64,000 nucleotides of DNA from the NCBI RefSeq assembly GCF_002028405.1, contig NZ_CP020046.1, forward strand, positions 1,736,001 through 1,800,000, read 5' to 3'. Positions 1 to 8,507 of the stretch are shown here, piece after piece; within the stretch, counting starts at the first letter, position 1, and every line of letters begins with the position of its first letter. The position numbers and the translations under genes are program-made. Below the pieces are notes generated by a model. It did no database searches. It was not told the origin of the DNA and worked only from the letters and a program-made list of their open reading frames with translations. This DNA comes from Thiomonas intermedia. Its GTDB lineage: Bacteria > Pseudomonadota > Gammaproteobacteria > Burkholderiales > Burkholderiaceae_C.

Positions 1-54
1 GGCAGCCGCTGTTGTTTTTGCGTTGCAGCAATTGTGCCGCGGTCACGCCAACCG

Positions 55-68
55 TTGCGTCAGATCAA
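55..68 (+). promoter_or_regulatory. FNR/Anr-like box upstream of hemN
   Basis: The 14-bp sequence TTGCG-TCAG-ATCAA fits the FNR consensus TTGAT-N4-ATCAA, with a perfect right half and three of five bases in the left half. It ends 37 bp before the hemN start. Oxygen-independent coproporphyrinogen oxidase genes are commonly FNR-activated, which makes the site plausible. No gene is recognised in bases 1-105. Confidence 0.4.
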
Positions 69-105
69 AACCTCAGGGTCGTCTTTGAGCAAACATTCAA
101 TCATT

Positions 106-1509
106 ATGATGAATCAATCTCTCGACTTCCAGCCCGAGCTGCTCCAGCGTTTCGACATCTCCGGGCCGCGTTACACCTCCTACCCCACGGCCGACCGCAT
201 GCATGCCGGCTTCGGGCCGCGCGACTATGCCGAGGAGTTGCGGCGCCGCGCCCAGCGCCCGGACGAGCCGGTGTCGCTGTATTTCCATGTGCCGTTCTGC
301 GAAACCCTGTGCTACTACTGCGGCTGCAACAAGATCCCCACCAAGAATCACGGCCGCTCTGCGCCTTACCTCGACAGCGTGGAGCAGGAGCTCAAGCTGA
401 TTGCCGGCATCCTGCAGGCTCGCCTGCCGGTGACGCAGTTGCACTGGGGCGGCGGCACCCCGACCTTTCTGAATGACGAGGAGGCCGCGCGGCTCATGGC
501 CATGACGCGCGACCATTTCGACCTTCAGCCGGGCGGCGAATTCTCGATCGAGATCGACCCGCGCAAGGTGGACGAGCGGCGCGTGGCCCACCTCGCCCGC
601 CTGGGCTTCAACCGCATGAGCGTGGGCGTGCAGGATTTCGCGCCGGAAGTGCAGCAGGCGGTCAACCGCATCCAGAGCGTGGACGAGACCCGTCTGGTCA
701 TCGACGCCGCGCGCGCCCACGGCTTCGGCTCCATCAGCCTCGACCTGATCTACGGCCTGCCCTTCCAGAACCTGGACTCGTTCGCCCGCACGCTCGATCA
801 GGTCATGGAACTCTCGCCCGACCGGCTTTCGCTCTACAGCTACGCGCATCTGCCGCATCTGTTCAAACCCCAGCGCCGCATCAACGCCGAGGATCTGCCT
901 TCGGCCGACATCAAGCTCGGCCTGCTGGGCCTGGCCATCCGGCGGCTGCAAGAGGCCGGCTATGTCTACATCGGTATGGATCATTTCGCCAAGCCCGACG
1001 ACGAGCTCGCCCGCGCCCAGCGCGAGGGCAAGCTGCACCGCAATTTCCAGGGCTACTCCACGCAGGCCGAACTCGATCTGCTGGCCTTCGGCGTGTCGAG
1101 CATTTCCAATGTCGGCAACTGCTACGCGCAAAACGCCAAGACCATCGACGAATACACCGAGATGCTGGCGTTCAACAAACTGCCGACCGCTCGCGGCGTG
1201 CACCTCACCCCCGAAGACCACCTGCGCCGCACCGCCATCCAGCGGTTGATGTGCGATTTCCACCTCGATCTCGTCGCCCTTGCCGACGCCTTCAAGGTGG
1301 AGGCCGCCACGACCTTCGCCCTCGATCTGCAGCGCCTCAAGCCGCTGGAGGAGGCGGGACTGGTCGTGCGCGAAGGGCCGCATGGCCTGCAGGTTCGCGT
1401 CACGCCGCAAGGCCGTCTGCTGGTGCGCATCGTGGCCATGCAGTTCGACGGCTACCTGCACCAGCCGCGCGAGCAGCTGCTGCAGCCGCGCTATTCAAGG
1501 GTGATCTGA
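106..1509 (+). CDS. hemN: Oxygen-independent coproporphyrinogen III oxidase HemN
   Basis: Radical-SAM enzyme that oxidatively decarboxylates coproporphyrinogen III to protoporphyrinogen IX without oxygen, in cytoplasmic haem synthesis. The HemN-specific cluster motif C-x3-C-x2-C-x-C is seen as CETLCYYCGC near residue 63, followed by the glycine-rich GGGTPTFL and later SAM-binding segments. Length is 467 aa against 457 in E. coli. The reading frame is open further upstream (to 34), but ATGATGAATCAATC at 106 begins the conserved N-terminus that leads into the RYTSYPTAD segment, so 106 (or the ATG at 109) is chosen. An FNR-like box lies just upstream. The enzyme suits a facultative lifestyle, supplying haem when the oxygen-dependent HemF cannot work. 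Confidence 0.95.
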   Translation: MMNQSLDFQPELLQRFDISGPRYTSYPTADRMHAGFGPRDYAEELRRRAQRPDEPVSLYFHVPFCETLCYYCGCNKIPTKNHGRSAPYLDSVEQELKLIAGILQARLPVTQLHWGGGTPTFLNDEEAARLMAMTRDHFDLQPGGEFSIEIDPRKVDERRVAHLARLGFNRMSVGVQDFAPEVQQAVNRIQSVDETRLVIDAARAHGFGSISLDLIYGLPFQNLDSFARTLDQVMELSPDRLSLYSYAHLPHLFKPQRRINAEDLPSADIKLGLLGLAIRRLQEAGYVYIGMDHFAKPDDELARAQREGKLHRNFQGYSTQAELDLLAFGVSSISNVGNCYAQNAKTIDEYTEMLAFNKLPTARGVHLTPEDHLRRTAIQRLMCDFHLDLVALADAFKVEAATTFALDLQRLKPLEEAGLVVREGPHGLQVRVTPQGRLLVRIVAMQFDGYLHQPREQLLQPRYSRVI

Positions 1510-1602
1510 GCGCAACGCCTGCGGGTGCGAGAAGGGCCGGGAACGGGGTTGAGCCGCGCGGTGCGCTGATAATGAGGTCCGCGCACGCTCCCGTTCAAAC
1601 CC

Positions 1603-2226
1603 ATGAATCTGGTCAAACCGTTGATCGCCCTGCTGGCGATTGTCAACCCCCTGGGCATCATCCCCTTTTTCATCCTGTTCACCGAAAATTTCACGCGCGA
1701 ACAGAAGAAGCGGACCATCCTCGTCAGCTCGATCTCGGCGTTTCTGGTCATCGCCCTCAGCACAGTGGTGGGCGCCGACCTGCTGCATTTCTTTGGCATT
1801 TCCATCGCGTCCTTCCAGGTGGGCGGCGGCATGCTGCTGTTGATCAGTGCCATCAGCATACTCAACGCCAAGACCGGCGCGACCAAATCGACCAGCGACG
1901 AGGTGGAAGAGGCCGCCGATCGCGCCAGCGTGGCGGTGGTGCCGCTGACCATTCCCCTGCTGACCGGTCCGGCCACCATCAGCACGGTCATCATCTATGC
2001 CAGCAACACCCATCATTGGTGGCAGCATGCGGTGCTGATCAGTTACGGCGTCATCATTGCGGTCGCGGCCGCGCTTTGCTTCATGGCGGCCGAGCCGATT
2101 GCGCGCTTCCTCGGCAAAACCGGCATCAACGTGATGACCCGCCTGATGGGCCTGATTCTCTCGGCACTCGCGGTGGAGATGATGAGCGATGGCCTGCTCA
2201 AGCTGTTTCCAGGGCTGGGGCGCTGA
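1603..2226 (+). CDS. MarC/YhgN-family integral membrane protein
   Basis: A 207-aa protein of the MarC family (UPF0056), inner-membrane proteins with about six helices and no settled function; the old link to multiple antibiotic resistance was not upheld. Visible family features are the N-terminal AIVNPLGIIPFF segment, the glycine-rich GGGMLLLISAI helix near residue 75, the PLTIPLLTGPATIST motif near residue 115, and the C-terminal GLILSALAVEMM helix. A hydrophilic loop with acidic residues (DEVEEAADR) lies in the middle, as is usual. It follows hemN by 93 bp on the same strand and is probably transcribed alone or as readthrough. Confidence 0.85.
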   Translation: MNLVKPLIALLAIVNPLGIIPFFILFTENFTREQKKRTILVSSISAFLVIALSTVVGADLLHFFGISIASFQVGGGMLLLISAISILNAKTGATKSTSDEVEEAADRASVAVVPLTIPLLTGPATISTVIIYASNTHHWWQHAVLISYGVIIAVAAALCFMAAEPIARFLGKTGINVMTRLMGLILSALAVEMMSDGLLKLFPGLGR

Positions 2227-2327
2227 AATCGCTCCGCATGCACCAGCGTGAAGCTCTCAGGGTTCGCCCCTAGTGCGGGCGACGCACAAAGTTTGAACAA
2301 TACTTTTCATTGCGATTGGATGCATCC

Positions 2328-2461
2328 GACGCACCCCAGCAAGAGGGACTGAGGAGACAAACAACCCGAAGTCAAGGTTGTTTCATGACAAAGGCGCTGC
2401 ACTTGATTGCAGCGCAGGCAACACCCCGAAGCACCGCGAACACCCGTTCCGGTGCTTTTTT
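2328..2461 (+). ncRNA. Candidate structured small RNA or attenuator leader
   Basis: The MarC-TSUP gap holds no convincing ORF but three successive hairpins: AAACAACC (2359-2366) with GGTTGTTT (2376-2383); GCGCTGC (2394-2400) with GCAGCGC (2409-2415); and a terminator hairpin followed by a T run (2429-2461). A possible promoter is TTGAAC at 2293 and TTGGAT at 2316 with 17-bp spacing, giving a transcript of about 130 nt. It could be a stand-alone sRNA or a terminator-controlled leader of the TSUP gene, whose ATG lies 32 bp after the T run. I do not recognise the family; the 5' end is an inference. Confidence 0.4.
2429..2461 (+). terminator. Rho-independent terminator between marC-like and TSUP genes
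   Basis: AAGCACC pairs with GGTGCTT, with an inner GAAC/GTTC stem around an ACCC loop, followed directly by a T run (TTTTTT). It is the 3' hairpin of the candidate RNA and lies 32 bp before the TSUP start codon, so it could act as a simple terminator or in attenuation. Confidence 0.75.
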
Positions 2462-2492
2462 ACTTCTCGCCCATCACATCCCCCCTTTGTCC

Positions 2493-3248
2493 ATGGAATT
2501 GATCCTGCTCGGCCTCGCCGCATTGTTCGCCGGGTTTGTAGATGCCATCGTTGGCGGGGGCGGATTGGTTCTGGTCCCGGCCCTCTTTGCTGCGTTTCCC
2601 AACGCCGCCCCGGCCACGCTTTTTGGCACCAACAAGGGCGGCGCGATCTGGGGCACCTCGGCCTCGATGTGGTCCTATGTGCGGCGGGTTCAACCGCCCT
2701 GGTCCACCGTCGTCCCGGCCGCCCTCGCCGCCTTTTTCGGTGCGCTCTGCGGCGCCTGGCTCATCACCCAGGTCAAATCAAGCGACTTCCGCCAGGCCCT
2801 GCCCTTCATCCTGCTGGCCGTGCTGCTCTACACCCTCAAGCGCAAGGATCTGGGCCATCATCATGCCCCCCATCTCAGCGGCAGAGCCGAGCGGCTGCTC
2901 GCTCTTGGCGGTGGTCTGCTCATCGGGTTTTACGACGGCTTCTTCGGCCCGGGCACGGGCAACTTCCTGATCTTTCTGTTTGTGCGCGGCTTCGGCTTCG
3001 ATTTTCTGCACGCCTCGGCAAGTGCCAAGGTCGTCAATGTCGCCTGCAATCTGGCCGCGTTGCTGGTGTTTGCCAGCAAGGGTCATGTCATGTGGCCTTA
3101 CGCGGCCCTCATCGCCGTGTGCAATATCGCCGGAAGTCTTCTGGGAACGCGGCTGGCCTTGCGCCGCGGCACGCACTTTGTGCGAGCGGTGTTTCTACTG
3201 GTGGTGGCCGCGCTGATTCTCAAGACCGCGCATGACGCTTTCTTCTGA
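2493..3248 (+). CDS. TSUP (TauE/SafE) family membrane transporter
   Basis: A 251-aa polytopic protein of the TauE/SafE permease family (formerly DUF81), linked to export or uptake of sulfonates, sulfite, sulfoacetate or other organic anions. Family features seen are the N-terminal GFVDAIVGGGGLVLVPAL repeat motif, FGTNKGGAIWGT near residue 45, and the second-half counterpart GFYDGFFGPGTGNFL near residue 145. About eight hydrophobic helices are visible. The frame is open from 2310, but the MELILLGL start at 2493 gives the family N-terminus and falls after the terminator. No clear Shine-Dalgarno sequence is seen before it. The substrate cannot be told from sequence; sulfur compounds are a family-based guess. 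Confidence 0.85.
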   Translation: MELILLGLAALFAGFVDAIVGGGGLVLVPALFAAFPNAAPATLFGTNKGGAIWGTSASMWSYVRRVQPPWSTVVPAALAAFFGALCGAWLITQVKSSDFRQALPFILLAVLLYTLKRKDLGHHHAPHLSGRAERLLALGGGLLIGFYDGFFGPGTGNFLIFLFVRGFGFDFLHASASAKVVNVACNLAALLVFASKGHVMWPYAALIAVCNIAGSLLGTRLALRRGTHFVRAVFLLVVAALILKTAHDAFF

Positions 3249-3291
3249 ATCCCCGGACAGGACCACCCGGGCGCCTTCTCATGGGCCAAGA

Positions 3292-3326
3292 AAAACGGCG
3301 TCCCCATGAAGGGTGACGCCGTTTTC
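3292..3326. terminator. Bidirectional terminator between TSUP and DUF2892 genes
   Basis: GGCGTC (3297-3302) pairs with GACGCC (3315-3320), extended by flanking AAAA/TTTT, so the hairpin has a T run on both strands. It sits between two convergent genes and can stop transcription from each side. Confidence 0.8.
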
Positions 3327-3351
3327 AGACCCGAGCCGCGCGCGGCCTGTC

Positions 3352-3543
3352 TTACTTTTTCATCGAGCAGGTCTTTATGCCGATCAGGGAATACACCGGG
3401 CAGAACTTGAACAGGCCCGTGACCAACGGCACGATGCCGATCCAGCCCCAGACACCGATGGTGCCCATCAGCGTCAGCGCGATCAGAACAATACCCACAA
3501 CAATGCGAAGAATGCGGTCGATGCCGCCAACGTTGAGTTTCAT
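3352..3543 (-). CDS. Small DUF2892 inner-membrane protein
   Basis: A 63-aa protein with the DUF2892 (YgaP transmembrane-like) pattern: N-terminal MKLNVGGIDRILRIVVG, a hydrophobic stretch with GTIGVWGWIGIVPLVTG, and a C-terminal FCPVYSLIGIKTC motif with two cysteines. Two transmembrane helices are likely. The start at 3543 is preceded by AGGAG at a 6-nt spacing; a longer frame starting at 3573 lacks this. Proteins of this type are often found with rhodanese domains and sulfur or redox genes, but the function is unknown. A perfect CRP-type box lies 56 bp upstream and a Crp-family gene sits immediately beyond it, so this is probably a direct target. Confidence 0.85.
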   Translation of the reverse strand: MKLNVGGIDRILRIVVGIVLIALTLMGTIGVWGWIGIVPLVTGLFKFCPVYSLIGIKTCSMKK

Positions 3544-3598
3544 GGCCCACTCCTTGAAAAAGAATGTCGCCATTTGACACCGATTGGCGCGACACCAC

Positions 3599-3614
3599 TG
3601 TGACTCCGGTCACA
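3599..3614. promoter_or_regulatory. Perfect CRP-type box (TGTGA-N6-TCACA)
   Basis: TGTGA-CTCCGG-TCACA is a perfect inverted repeat with the CRP half-site. It lies between the stop of the Crp/Fnr-family gene and the DUF2892 start. The neighbouring regulator carries a CRP-like recognition helix, R-E-I-V-T-R, in which the Arg-Glu-x-x-x-Arg pattern reads GTGA cores. Site and regulator therefore agree. Confidence 0.7.
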
Positions 3615-3638
3615 TGGCTGCGGCGCGGCCAGAGCGTG

Positions 3639-4310
3639 TCAGCCCGAAAGGTCTCCCGCCGCCACTTGCCGCAACACGGCCGGCTGCAGGATGTCGATCC
3701 TCTCCCGAGAAAGAGCCACCCAGCCGGCCGCCTCGAAGCGTTTGAGCAGGCGGGTGACGATCTCGCGTGCGGTGCCCAGACGGTCGGCAAGTTGTTGATG
3801 CGTGCTCTGCAGGCGCGGCCCTTGACCCAGTAGCGCCTGCGCCAGGCGCTGGTCCAGTCGGTGAAACGCCAGGGCGTCGATGAGTGCGGTGAGGTCGGCC
3901 ATGCGCGTGGCAAATTGCCCCAGGACGAAGCGGCGGAAGGCCGGGGTATGCTGAATCCATTGCTCAAACAGTGACGGGCGAATCATCCACAAGGCCCCGT
4001 CAGCCTGCATCTCCGCATGCGCCGAAAGTGTCTCGCCTGAAAAGAGGCTGGCCGATGAAACCAGGCAGATCTCGCCCGGCGTCAGGCGGTACATCTCCAG
4101 CTGTCGCCCCGAGGCTGCCATGCGGAACACCCGGGCCTCGCCTGAAAGCACCAGAGGAAACCCGCCACAATGCGCCCCGGGGGCAAACAGCTGCATACCC
4201 CTTGGCACCTGCATCGCAGCCGTGCCGCCAGCCCATTCCGCTTGCAATTCGGCGGTCGGCACGGCCGAGAGGGCCGGGTAAAGTTCTTGTAGTTCGTTGA
4301 GGGTTTCCAT
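3639..4310 (-). CDS. Crp/Fnr-family transcriptional regulator
   Basis: A 223-aa regulator with an N-terminal cyclic-nucleotide-binding-like beta roll (to about residue 120), a dimerisation helix ([21 protein letters not shown]) and a C-terminal winged helix. The recognition helix, [17 protein letters not shown], carries Arg-Glu-x-x-x-Arg as in CRP, not the Glu-x-x-Ser-Arg with preceding Val of FNR. There is no N-terminal cysteine cluster, so it is not an Fe-S oxygen sensor. The effector is unknown. The frame is open from 4370, but that extension translates a parS site; [12 protein letters not shown] at 4310 is the better start. It precedes the DUF2892 gene on the same strand. Confidence 0.85.
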   Translation of the reverse strand: METLNELQELYPALSAVPTAELQAEWAGGTAAMQVPRGMQLFAPGAHCGGFPLVLSGEARVFRMAASGRQLEMYRLTPGEICLVSSASLFSGETLSAHAEMQADGALWMIRPSLFEQWIQHTPAFRRFVLGQFATRMADLTALIDALAFHRLDQRLAQALLGQGPRLQSTHQQLADRLGTAREIVTRLLKRFEAAGWVALSRERIDILQPAVLRQVAAGDLSG

Positions 4311-4353
4311 GAAGATGGGGCGTGGTTGCGCAACAATGCCAGCGGGGACGGGA

Positions 4354-4369
4354 TGTTTCACGTGAAACA
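4354..4369. promoter_or_regulatory. parS: parS site 1 (ParB-binding centromere)
   Basis: TGTTTCACGTGAAACA is a perfect 16-bp match to the bacterial chromosomal parS consensus. It lies just upstream of mnmG, about 2.7 kb before parA. ParB, encoded at 8508-9407, would load here and form the origin-segregation complex. Confidence 0.95.
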
Positions 4370-4433
4370 AAGCCCCTCAAACCCACCGCACAGGGTTAAC
4401 CCGCATAAAATAGATTGGTTGAGGAGGCACACA

Positions 4434-6368
4434 GTGGATTATCCGCGTAACTTTGATGTCGTCGTCATCGGCGGCGGGCACGCTGGCACCGAGGCGGCGC
4501 TGGCCGCCGCGCGCATGGGTTGCGCAACGCTGCTGCTGACCCACAATATCGAAACTCTGGGGCAGATGTCCTGCAATCCTTCCATCGGCGGCATCGGCAA
4601 GGGCCACTTGGTCAAGGAGGTGGACGCGCTGGGCGGGGCGATGGCCGAAGCCACCGATGAGGCTGGCATCCAGTTTCGCATTCTCAACGCCAGCAAAGGG
4701 CCTGCGGTGCGCGCCACACGGGCGCAAGCCGACCGTCAGCTCTACAAACGCGCCATTCGGGGAAGGCTGGAGGATCAGCCCAATCTCTGGCTGTTCCAGC
4801 AGGCGGCCGACGATCTGCTCGTGGAGTCGACCGGCCATGGCGACCGGGTCACGGCCGTGGTCACGCAGACGGGGATCCGCTTTCGCACCCGCACGGTGGT
4901 GCTGACCGCCGGGACATTTCTGGACGGCAAGATCCATATCGGCCTCGACCACTACGCCGCCGGCCGTGCGGGTGATCCTCCGGCGCAGCGCCTGTCCGCT
5001 CGCCTCAAGGCCCTCGCCCTGCCTCAGGGCCGCCTCAAGACTGGCACGCCGGCCCGGATCGACGGACGCACCATCGACTTCTCCAAGCTGGTCGAGCAAC
5101 CGGGCGATCTCAACCCCATGCCCGTGTTCAGTTTTCTCGGCTCGGCCGATCAGCATCCGCCGCAAGTGGCGTGCTGGATCACCCACACCACACCGCAGAC
5201 GCACGACATCATTCGCGCCGGGCTGGATCGCAGCCCGATGTTCACCGGGGTGATCGAAGGTGTAGGCCCGCGGTATTGCCCCAGTATCGAGGACAAGATT
5301 CACCGCTTCGCCGACAAAACATCGCATCAGATTTTTCTAGAGCCGGAAGGCCTGCAGACCAACGAGTTCTATCCCAACGGCATCTCCACCAGCCTGCCCT
5401 TCGATGTGCAGATTGCCATGGTGCACTCGATTCCGGGGCTGGAGCATGCCCACCTGCTGCGCCCCGGCTACGCCATCGAGTATGACTATTTCAACCCCAT
5501 GGCGCTGAAGACCTCGCTGGAGACCAAGGCCATCGATGGCCTGTTTTTCGCGGGGCAAATCAACGGCACCACCGGCTACGAGGAGGCTGCGGCCCAGGGC
5601 TTGCTGGCGGGCATCAACGCGGCGTTGCAGGTTCAGGGTCGTGAGGCCTGGTGCCCACGGCGCGATCAGGCCTATCTGGGCGTGCTGGTCGATGACTTGG
5701 TGACCAAGGGCGTCAGCGAGCCTTACCGCATGTTCACCAGCCGGGCCGAGTACCGCCTCAGCCTGCGCGAGGACAACGCCGATCTGCGCCTGACCGAGAT
5801 CGGTCGCGAACTGGGCGTGGTGAGCGACGCCCGCTGGGACGCCTTCTGCCGCAAGCGCGATGCCATCGAGCGCGAGATTCAGCGCCTGCGATCCACCTGG
5901 GTCACCCCGCAAAGCCTGCCGCCCGACCAGGCGCAGGCGCTGCTGGGCAAGACCATCGAGCGCGAATACAACCTCGCCGACCTGCTGCGCCGGCCCGAGT
6001 TGCGGTACGACGCGTTGGCGGCCTTCCCCCATCCCGCGTTTGCGCCGGATGCGCCCCTGGGCGAAACCGAACGCGAACAGGTCGAGATTCACATCAAGTA
6101 TGCCGGTTATATCGAGCGGCAGCAGGATGAAGTGGATCGGGCCGCGCAACAGGAATCGCTGCGCCTGCCCGCCGATCTCGATTACCGCGAGGTCTCCGGC
6201 CTGTCGATCGAAGTGCAGCAGAAGCTCAATCAGGCGCGCCCAGAAACTTTGGGACTGGCTTCGCGGCTCTCGGGCATGACGCCCGCCGCGGTGTCCTTGC
6301 TCCTGATTCATTTGCGCAAGGGGGTGCTCAAGCAGGCCCTGAAGCTGGAGAAGGATGCCGTCGCGTGA
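4434..6368 (+). CDS. mnmG: tRNA uridine-5-carboxymethylaminomethyl modification enzyme MnmG (GidA)
   Basis: FAD-dependent partner of MnmE that installs the cmnm5 group on wobble uridine 34 of several tRNAs. The N-terminal dinucleotide-binding motif [21 protein letters not shown] and the [18 protein letters not shown] signature are intact; the second signature, YNPNGIS-like [11 protein letters not shown], is near residue 305, and the C-terminal helical MnmE-binding region ends normally. Length is 644 aa (E. coli 629). The frame is open from 4326, but the GTG at 4434 has GAGGAG seven bases upstream and gives the usual MxYPxxFDV start. It overlaps rsmG by four bases (GTGA), so the two are translationally coupled, and parA follows. 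Confidence 0.96.
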   Translation: MDYPRNFDVVVIGGGHAGTEAALAAARMGCATLLLTHNIETLGQMSCNPSIGGIGKGHLVKEVDALGGAMAEATDEAGIQFRILNASKGPAVRATRAQADRQLYKRAIRGRLEDQPNLWLFQQAADDLLVESTGHGDRVTAVVTQTGIRFRTRTVVLTAGTFLDGKIHIGLDHYAAGRAGDPPAQRLSARLKALALPQGRLKTGTPARIDGRTIDFSKLVEQPGDLNPMPVFSFLGSADQHPPQVACWITHTTPQTHDIIRAGLDRSPMFTGVIEGVGPRYCPSIEDKIHRFADKTSHQIFLEPEGLQTNEFYPNGISTSLPFDVQIAMVHSIPGLEHAHLLRPGYAIEYDYFNPMALKTSLETKAIDGLFFAGQINGTTGYEEAAAQGLLAGINAALQVQGREAWCPRRDQAYLGVLVDDLVTKGVSEPYRMFTSRAEYRLSLREDNADLRLTEIGRELGVVSDARWDAFCRKRDAIEREIQRLRSTWVTPQSLPPDQAQALLGKTIEREYNLADLLRRPELRYDALAAFPHPAFAPDAPLGETEREQVEIHIKYAGYIERQQDEVDRAAQQESLRLPADLDYREVSGLSIEVQQKLNQARPETLGLASRLSGMTPAAVSLLLIHLRKGVLKQALKLEKDAVA

Positions 6369-7033
6369 GCACCGCCAGCACGCAGACCGCAGCCGACTTC
6401 TCGCTCGAACGCTTCCTCCATCAGACCCTGGACGCGCTCGGTCTGACACTCGACGAGCACCAACAACGCCAGTTGCTCGATTTCACCGCACTGCTTCAAC
6501 GCTGGAACAGCGTCTTCAATCTCACGGCGGTTCGCGATGTCGAAGGCATGGCGCGCCTGCATCTGGCGGACTGCCTGGCCGCCCTGCCCGCCCTTCAGCG
6601 CCTTGCCCCCCGGCGCCTGCTCGACGTCGGCTCGGGCGGCGGCCTCCCGGGCATCGTGTTCGCCATCGGGCTGCCCGATACCGACATTCATCTGGTCGAT
6701 ACCGTCCAGAAGAAGTGCGCTTTTTTGCAGCAGACGAGCGGCAGCCTGAGGCTCAAGCAGGTCCAGGTCCATCATGCGCGGGTTGAGGCCCTCACCGATC
6801 CGGCCGGTTTCGACTGCATCACCAGCCGCGCCTTCAGCGATCTGCCCCTTCTGGTGAACAGCACGTCGAGCCTGCTCGCACCTGGCGGGCAGTGGTGCGC
6901 GATGAAGGGCCGCCCGCCCGCCGACGAAATTGCCGCCTTGGGCGACGCCGTGCTTTCGCGCATCGAACCCCTGCAGGTACCCGGACTGGAAGCACAGCGT
7001 TGCCTGGTCTGGCTGCGGCGAGCAACGCGCTGA
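6365..7033 (+). CDS. rsmG: 16S rRNA (guanine527-N7)-methyltransferase RsmG (GidB)
   Basis: SAM-dependent enzyme methylating G527 of 16S rRNA in the 530 loop; its loss gives low-level streptomycin resistance in other bacteria. The SAM motif [17 protein letters not shown] is at about residues 80-96, preceded by the typical FNLTAVRD segment and HLADCL. Length is 222 aa (E. coli 207). The GTG start overlaps the mnmG stop codon as GTGA. Gene order mnmG-rsmG-parA-parB is conserved in many proteobacteria. Confidence 0.95.
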   Translation: MSTASTQTAADFSLERFLHQTLDALGLTLDEHQQRQLLDFTALLQRWNSVFNLTAVRDVEGMARLHLADCLAALPALQRLAPRRLLDVGSGGGLPGIVFAIGLPDTDIHLVDTVQKKCAFLQQTSGSLRLKQVQVHHARVEALTDPAGFDCITSRAFSDLPLLVNSTSSLLAPGGQWCAMKGRPPADEIAALGDAVLSRIEPLQVPGLEAQRCLVWLRRATR

Positions 7034-7087
7034 GTTCCACCGGGCTACGGCACAATACAGGCAGAGAGGCTCACACCTCCTCAACCC

Positions 7088-7103
7088 TGTTTCACGTGAA
7101 ACG
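7088..7103. promoter_or_regulatory. parS: parS site 2 upstream of parA
   Basis: TGTTTCACGTGAAACG matches the parS consensus at 15 of 16 positions. It lies in the short rsmG-parA gap, 21 bp before the parA start codon, so ParB bound here could also repress parAB. Confidence 0.93.
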
Positions 7104-7124
7104 TCCGTTTTCTGGAGAGTCGGC

Positions 7125-7898
7125 TTGACGCAGATTTTTTGCATTGCGAATCAGAAGGGTGGCGTTGGTAAAACCACCACCAGTGTCAACCTGGCCGCCG
7201 CTCTCGCTCGCATCGGCCAGCGCGTCCTCCTGGTCGACATGGACCCCCAAGGCAATGCCACCATGGGCTCCGGCGTGGACAAACACACGCTCGAAGCCTC
7301 GATCTACGAAGTGCTGATCGGCCAGACCGAGCTTGCGCAGGCCCGGCAGCGCGGCACCAAGGCGGGCTATGACGTGATCGGGGCCAACCGCGAGTTGGCC
7401 GGTGCCGAGGTCGAACTCGTCGATCTTCCTCAACGCGAGCGCCGACTCAAGTCAGCGCTCGCCACCGTCGAAGCCGACTACGACTTCATCCTCATCGACA
7501 GCCCGCCCGCCCTTGGGCTGCTGACGCTCAATGGACTGTGCGCCGCACACGGCGTCATCGTGCCCATGCAATGCGAGTATTTCGCACTCGAAGGGCTGTC
7601 CGACCTGGTCAACACCATCAAACAGGTGCACGCCAATCTCAACCGCGATCTGCGCATCATCGGTCTGCTACGGGTCATGTTCGATCCCCGCATCACCCTG
7701 CAGCAGCAGGTCAGCGAGCAGATCAAGGGCCATTTCGGCGACAAGGTATTCAACACCGTCATTCCGCGCAATGTCCGGCTCGCGGAGGCCCCCAGCTACG
7801 GGCTGCCCGGGGTGGTGTTCGATCCCAGCAGCCGGGGCGCCAAAGCCTTCATCGAATTTGCCCAGGAAATGGTGGACCGCCTTGCGGTCGCCGCATGA
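7125..7898 (+). CDS. parA: Chromosome-partitioning ATPase ParA (Soj)
   Basis: Deviant Walker-A ATPase that, with ParB and parS, segregates newly replicated origins. The motif KGGVGKTTTS directly follows IFCIANQ at the N-terminus; Walker A' DMDPQGNATMGSGVD and the Walker B segment YDFILIDSPPALGLLTLN are present. The start is taken at TTG 7125, which has GGAGAG five bases upstream and gives 257 aa, the usual Soj length; the open frame upstream translates rsmG and parS sequence. It overlaps the next gene by four bases (ATGA). Confidence 0.95.
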   Translation: MTQIFCIANQKGGVGKTTTSVNLAAALARIGQRVLLVDMDPQGNATMGSGVDKHTLEASIYEVLIGQTELAQARQRGTKAGYDVIGANRELAGAEVELVDLPQRERRLKSALATVEADYDFILIDSPPALGLLTLNGLCAAHGVIVPMQCEYFALEGLSDLVNTIKQVHANLNRDLRIIGLLRVMFDPRITLQQQVSEQIKGHFGDKVFNTVIPRNVRLAEAPSYGLPGVVFDPSSRGAKAFIEFAQEMVDRLAVAA

Positions 7899-8482
7899 CA
7901 CAGCCAACCATGATCCCACCGCGCATTCTGCTGCTGCCAGGCTGGCTCGGCTCCGGCGACAAACACTGGCAACGGCGCTGGGCGGCGCTTTACGGCGATA
8001 CCGTGGTCGAGCAGGCCGACTGGGACTTACCTCGCCGCGGCGACTGGGTTGCCCGCCTGGAAGACGTGATACTGGCGCAGACCGGGCCCGTCGCCCTCGT
8101 GGGACATAGCCTGGGCTGCCACCTGATCGACGCCTGGGCCAGCAGCTCGCGGCATGCCGACCGGGTCGCATGCGCCCTGCTCGTCGCGCCGCCCGATCTG
8201 CATGGCTCGCAGCTCCCCGCAGTCCTGCACCCGTGGCGCCGCCCCCTCGCGCAGCCACCGTTCCCCTTCCCCGCCACGGTCGCCGCCAGCACCGATGATC
8301 CCTACTGCCGGTATGGCGCCGCAAAGCGCCTGGCCGAACGCTGGGGCGCGTCCTGCGTCGACCTCGGCGCCTGCGGCCACGTCAACACCGACTCGGGTCT
8401 GGGCGACTGGCCGCACGGCCGCAGCCTTCTCGACGACCTGCTCCGGCGCGGGCAGCGCCCAGGCGGCTCTCTCTCCCATTGA
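7895..8482 (+). CDS. RBBP9/YdeN-family alpha/beta serine hydrolase
   Basis: A 195-aa small alpha/beta hydrolase. Visible are the N-terminal ILLLPGWLGSGDKHWQ strand-turn typical of the RBBP9/YdeN group, the nucleophile elbow VGHSLG with Ser72, an Asp in the ASTDDPYC segment after the lid, and the catalytic His in CGHVN. The natural substrate is unknown; the family includes carboxylesterases. It starts inside the parA stop codon and ends 25 bp before parB, so it is embedded in the partition operon and presumably co-expressed. No link to segregation can be read from the sequence. Confidence 0.85.
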   Translation: MTQPTMIPPRILLLPGWLGSGDKHWQRRWAALYGDTVVEQADWDLPRRGDWVARLEDVILAQTGPVALVGHSLGCHLIDAWASSSRHADRVACALLVAPPDLHGSQLPAVLHPWRRPLAQPPFPFPATVAASTDDPYCRYGAAKRLAERWGASCVDLGACGHVNTDSGLGDWPHGRSLLDDLLRRGQRPGGSLSH

Positions 8483-8507
8483 TCCGGCTTCAACACGCCT
8501 CACGCAC

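Noticed and set aside
85-100. TTGA-N8-TCAA upstream of hemN as an FNR box
   Set aside because: The half-sites are two bases too far apart for FNR; the site at 55-68 has the right 14-bp geometry.
4311-4370. N-terminal extension of the Crp-family gene beginning MFHVKH
   Set aside because: Those codons are a reading of the parS palindrome; the conserved protein starts at METLNELQ.
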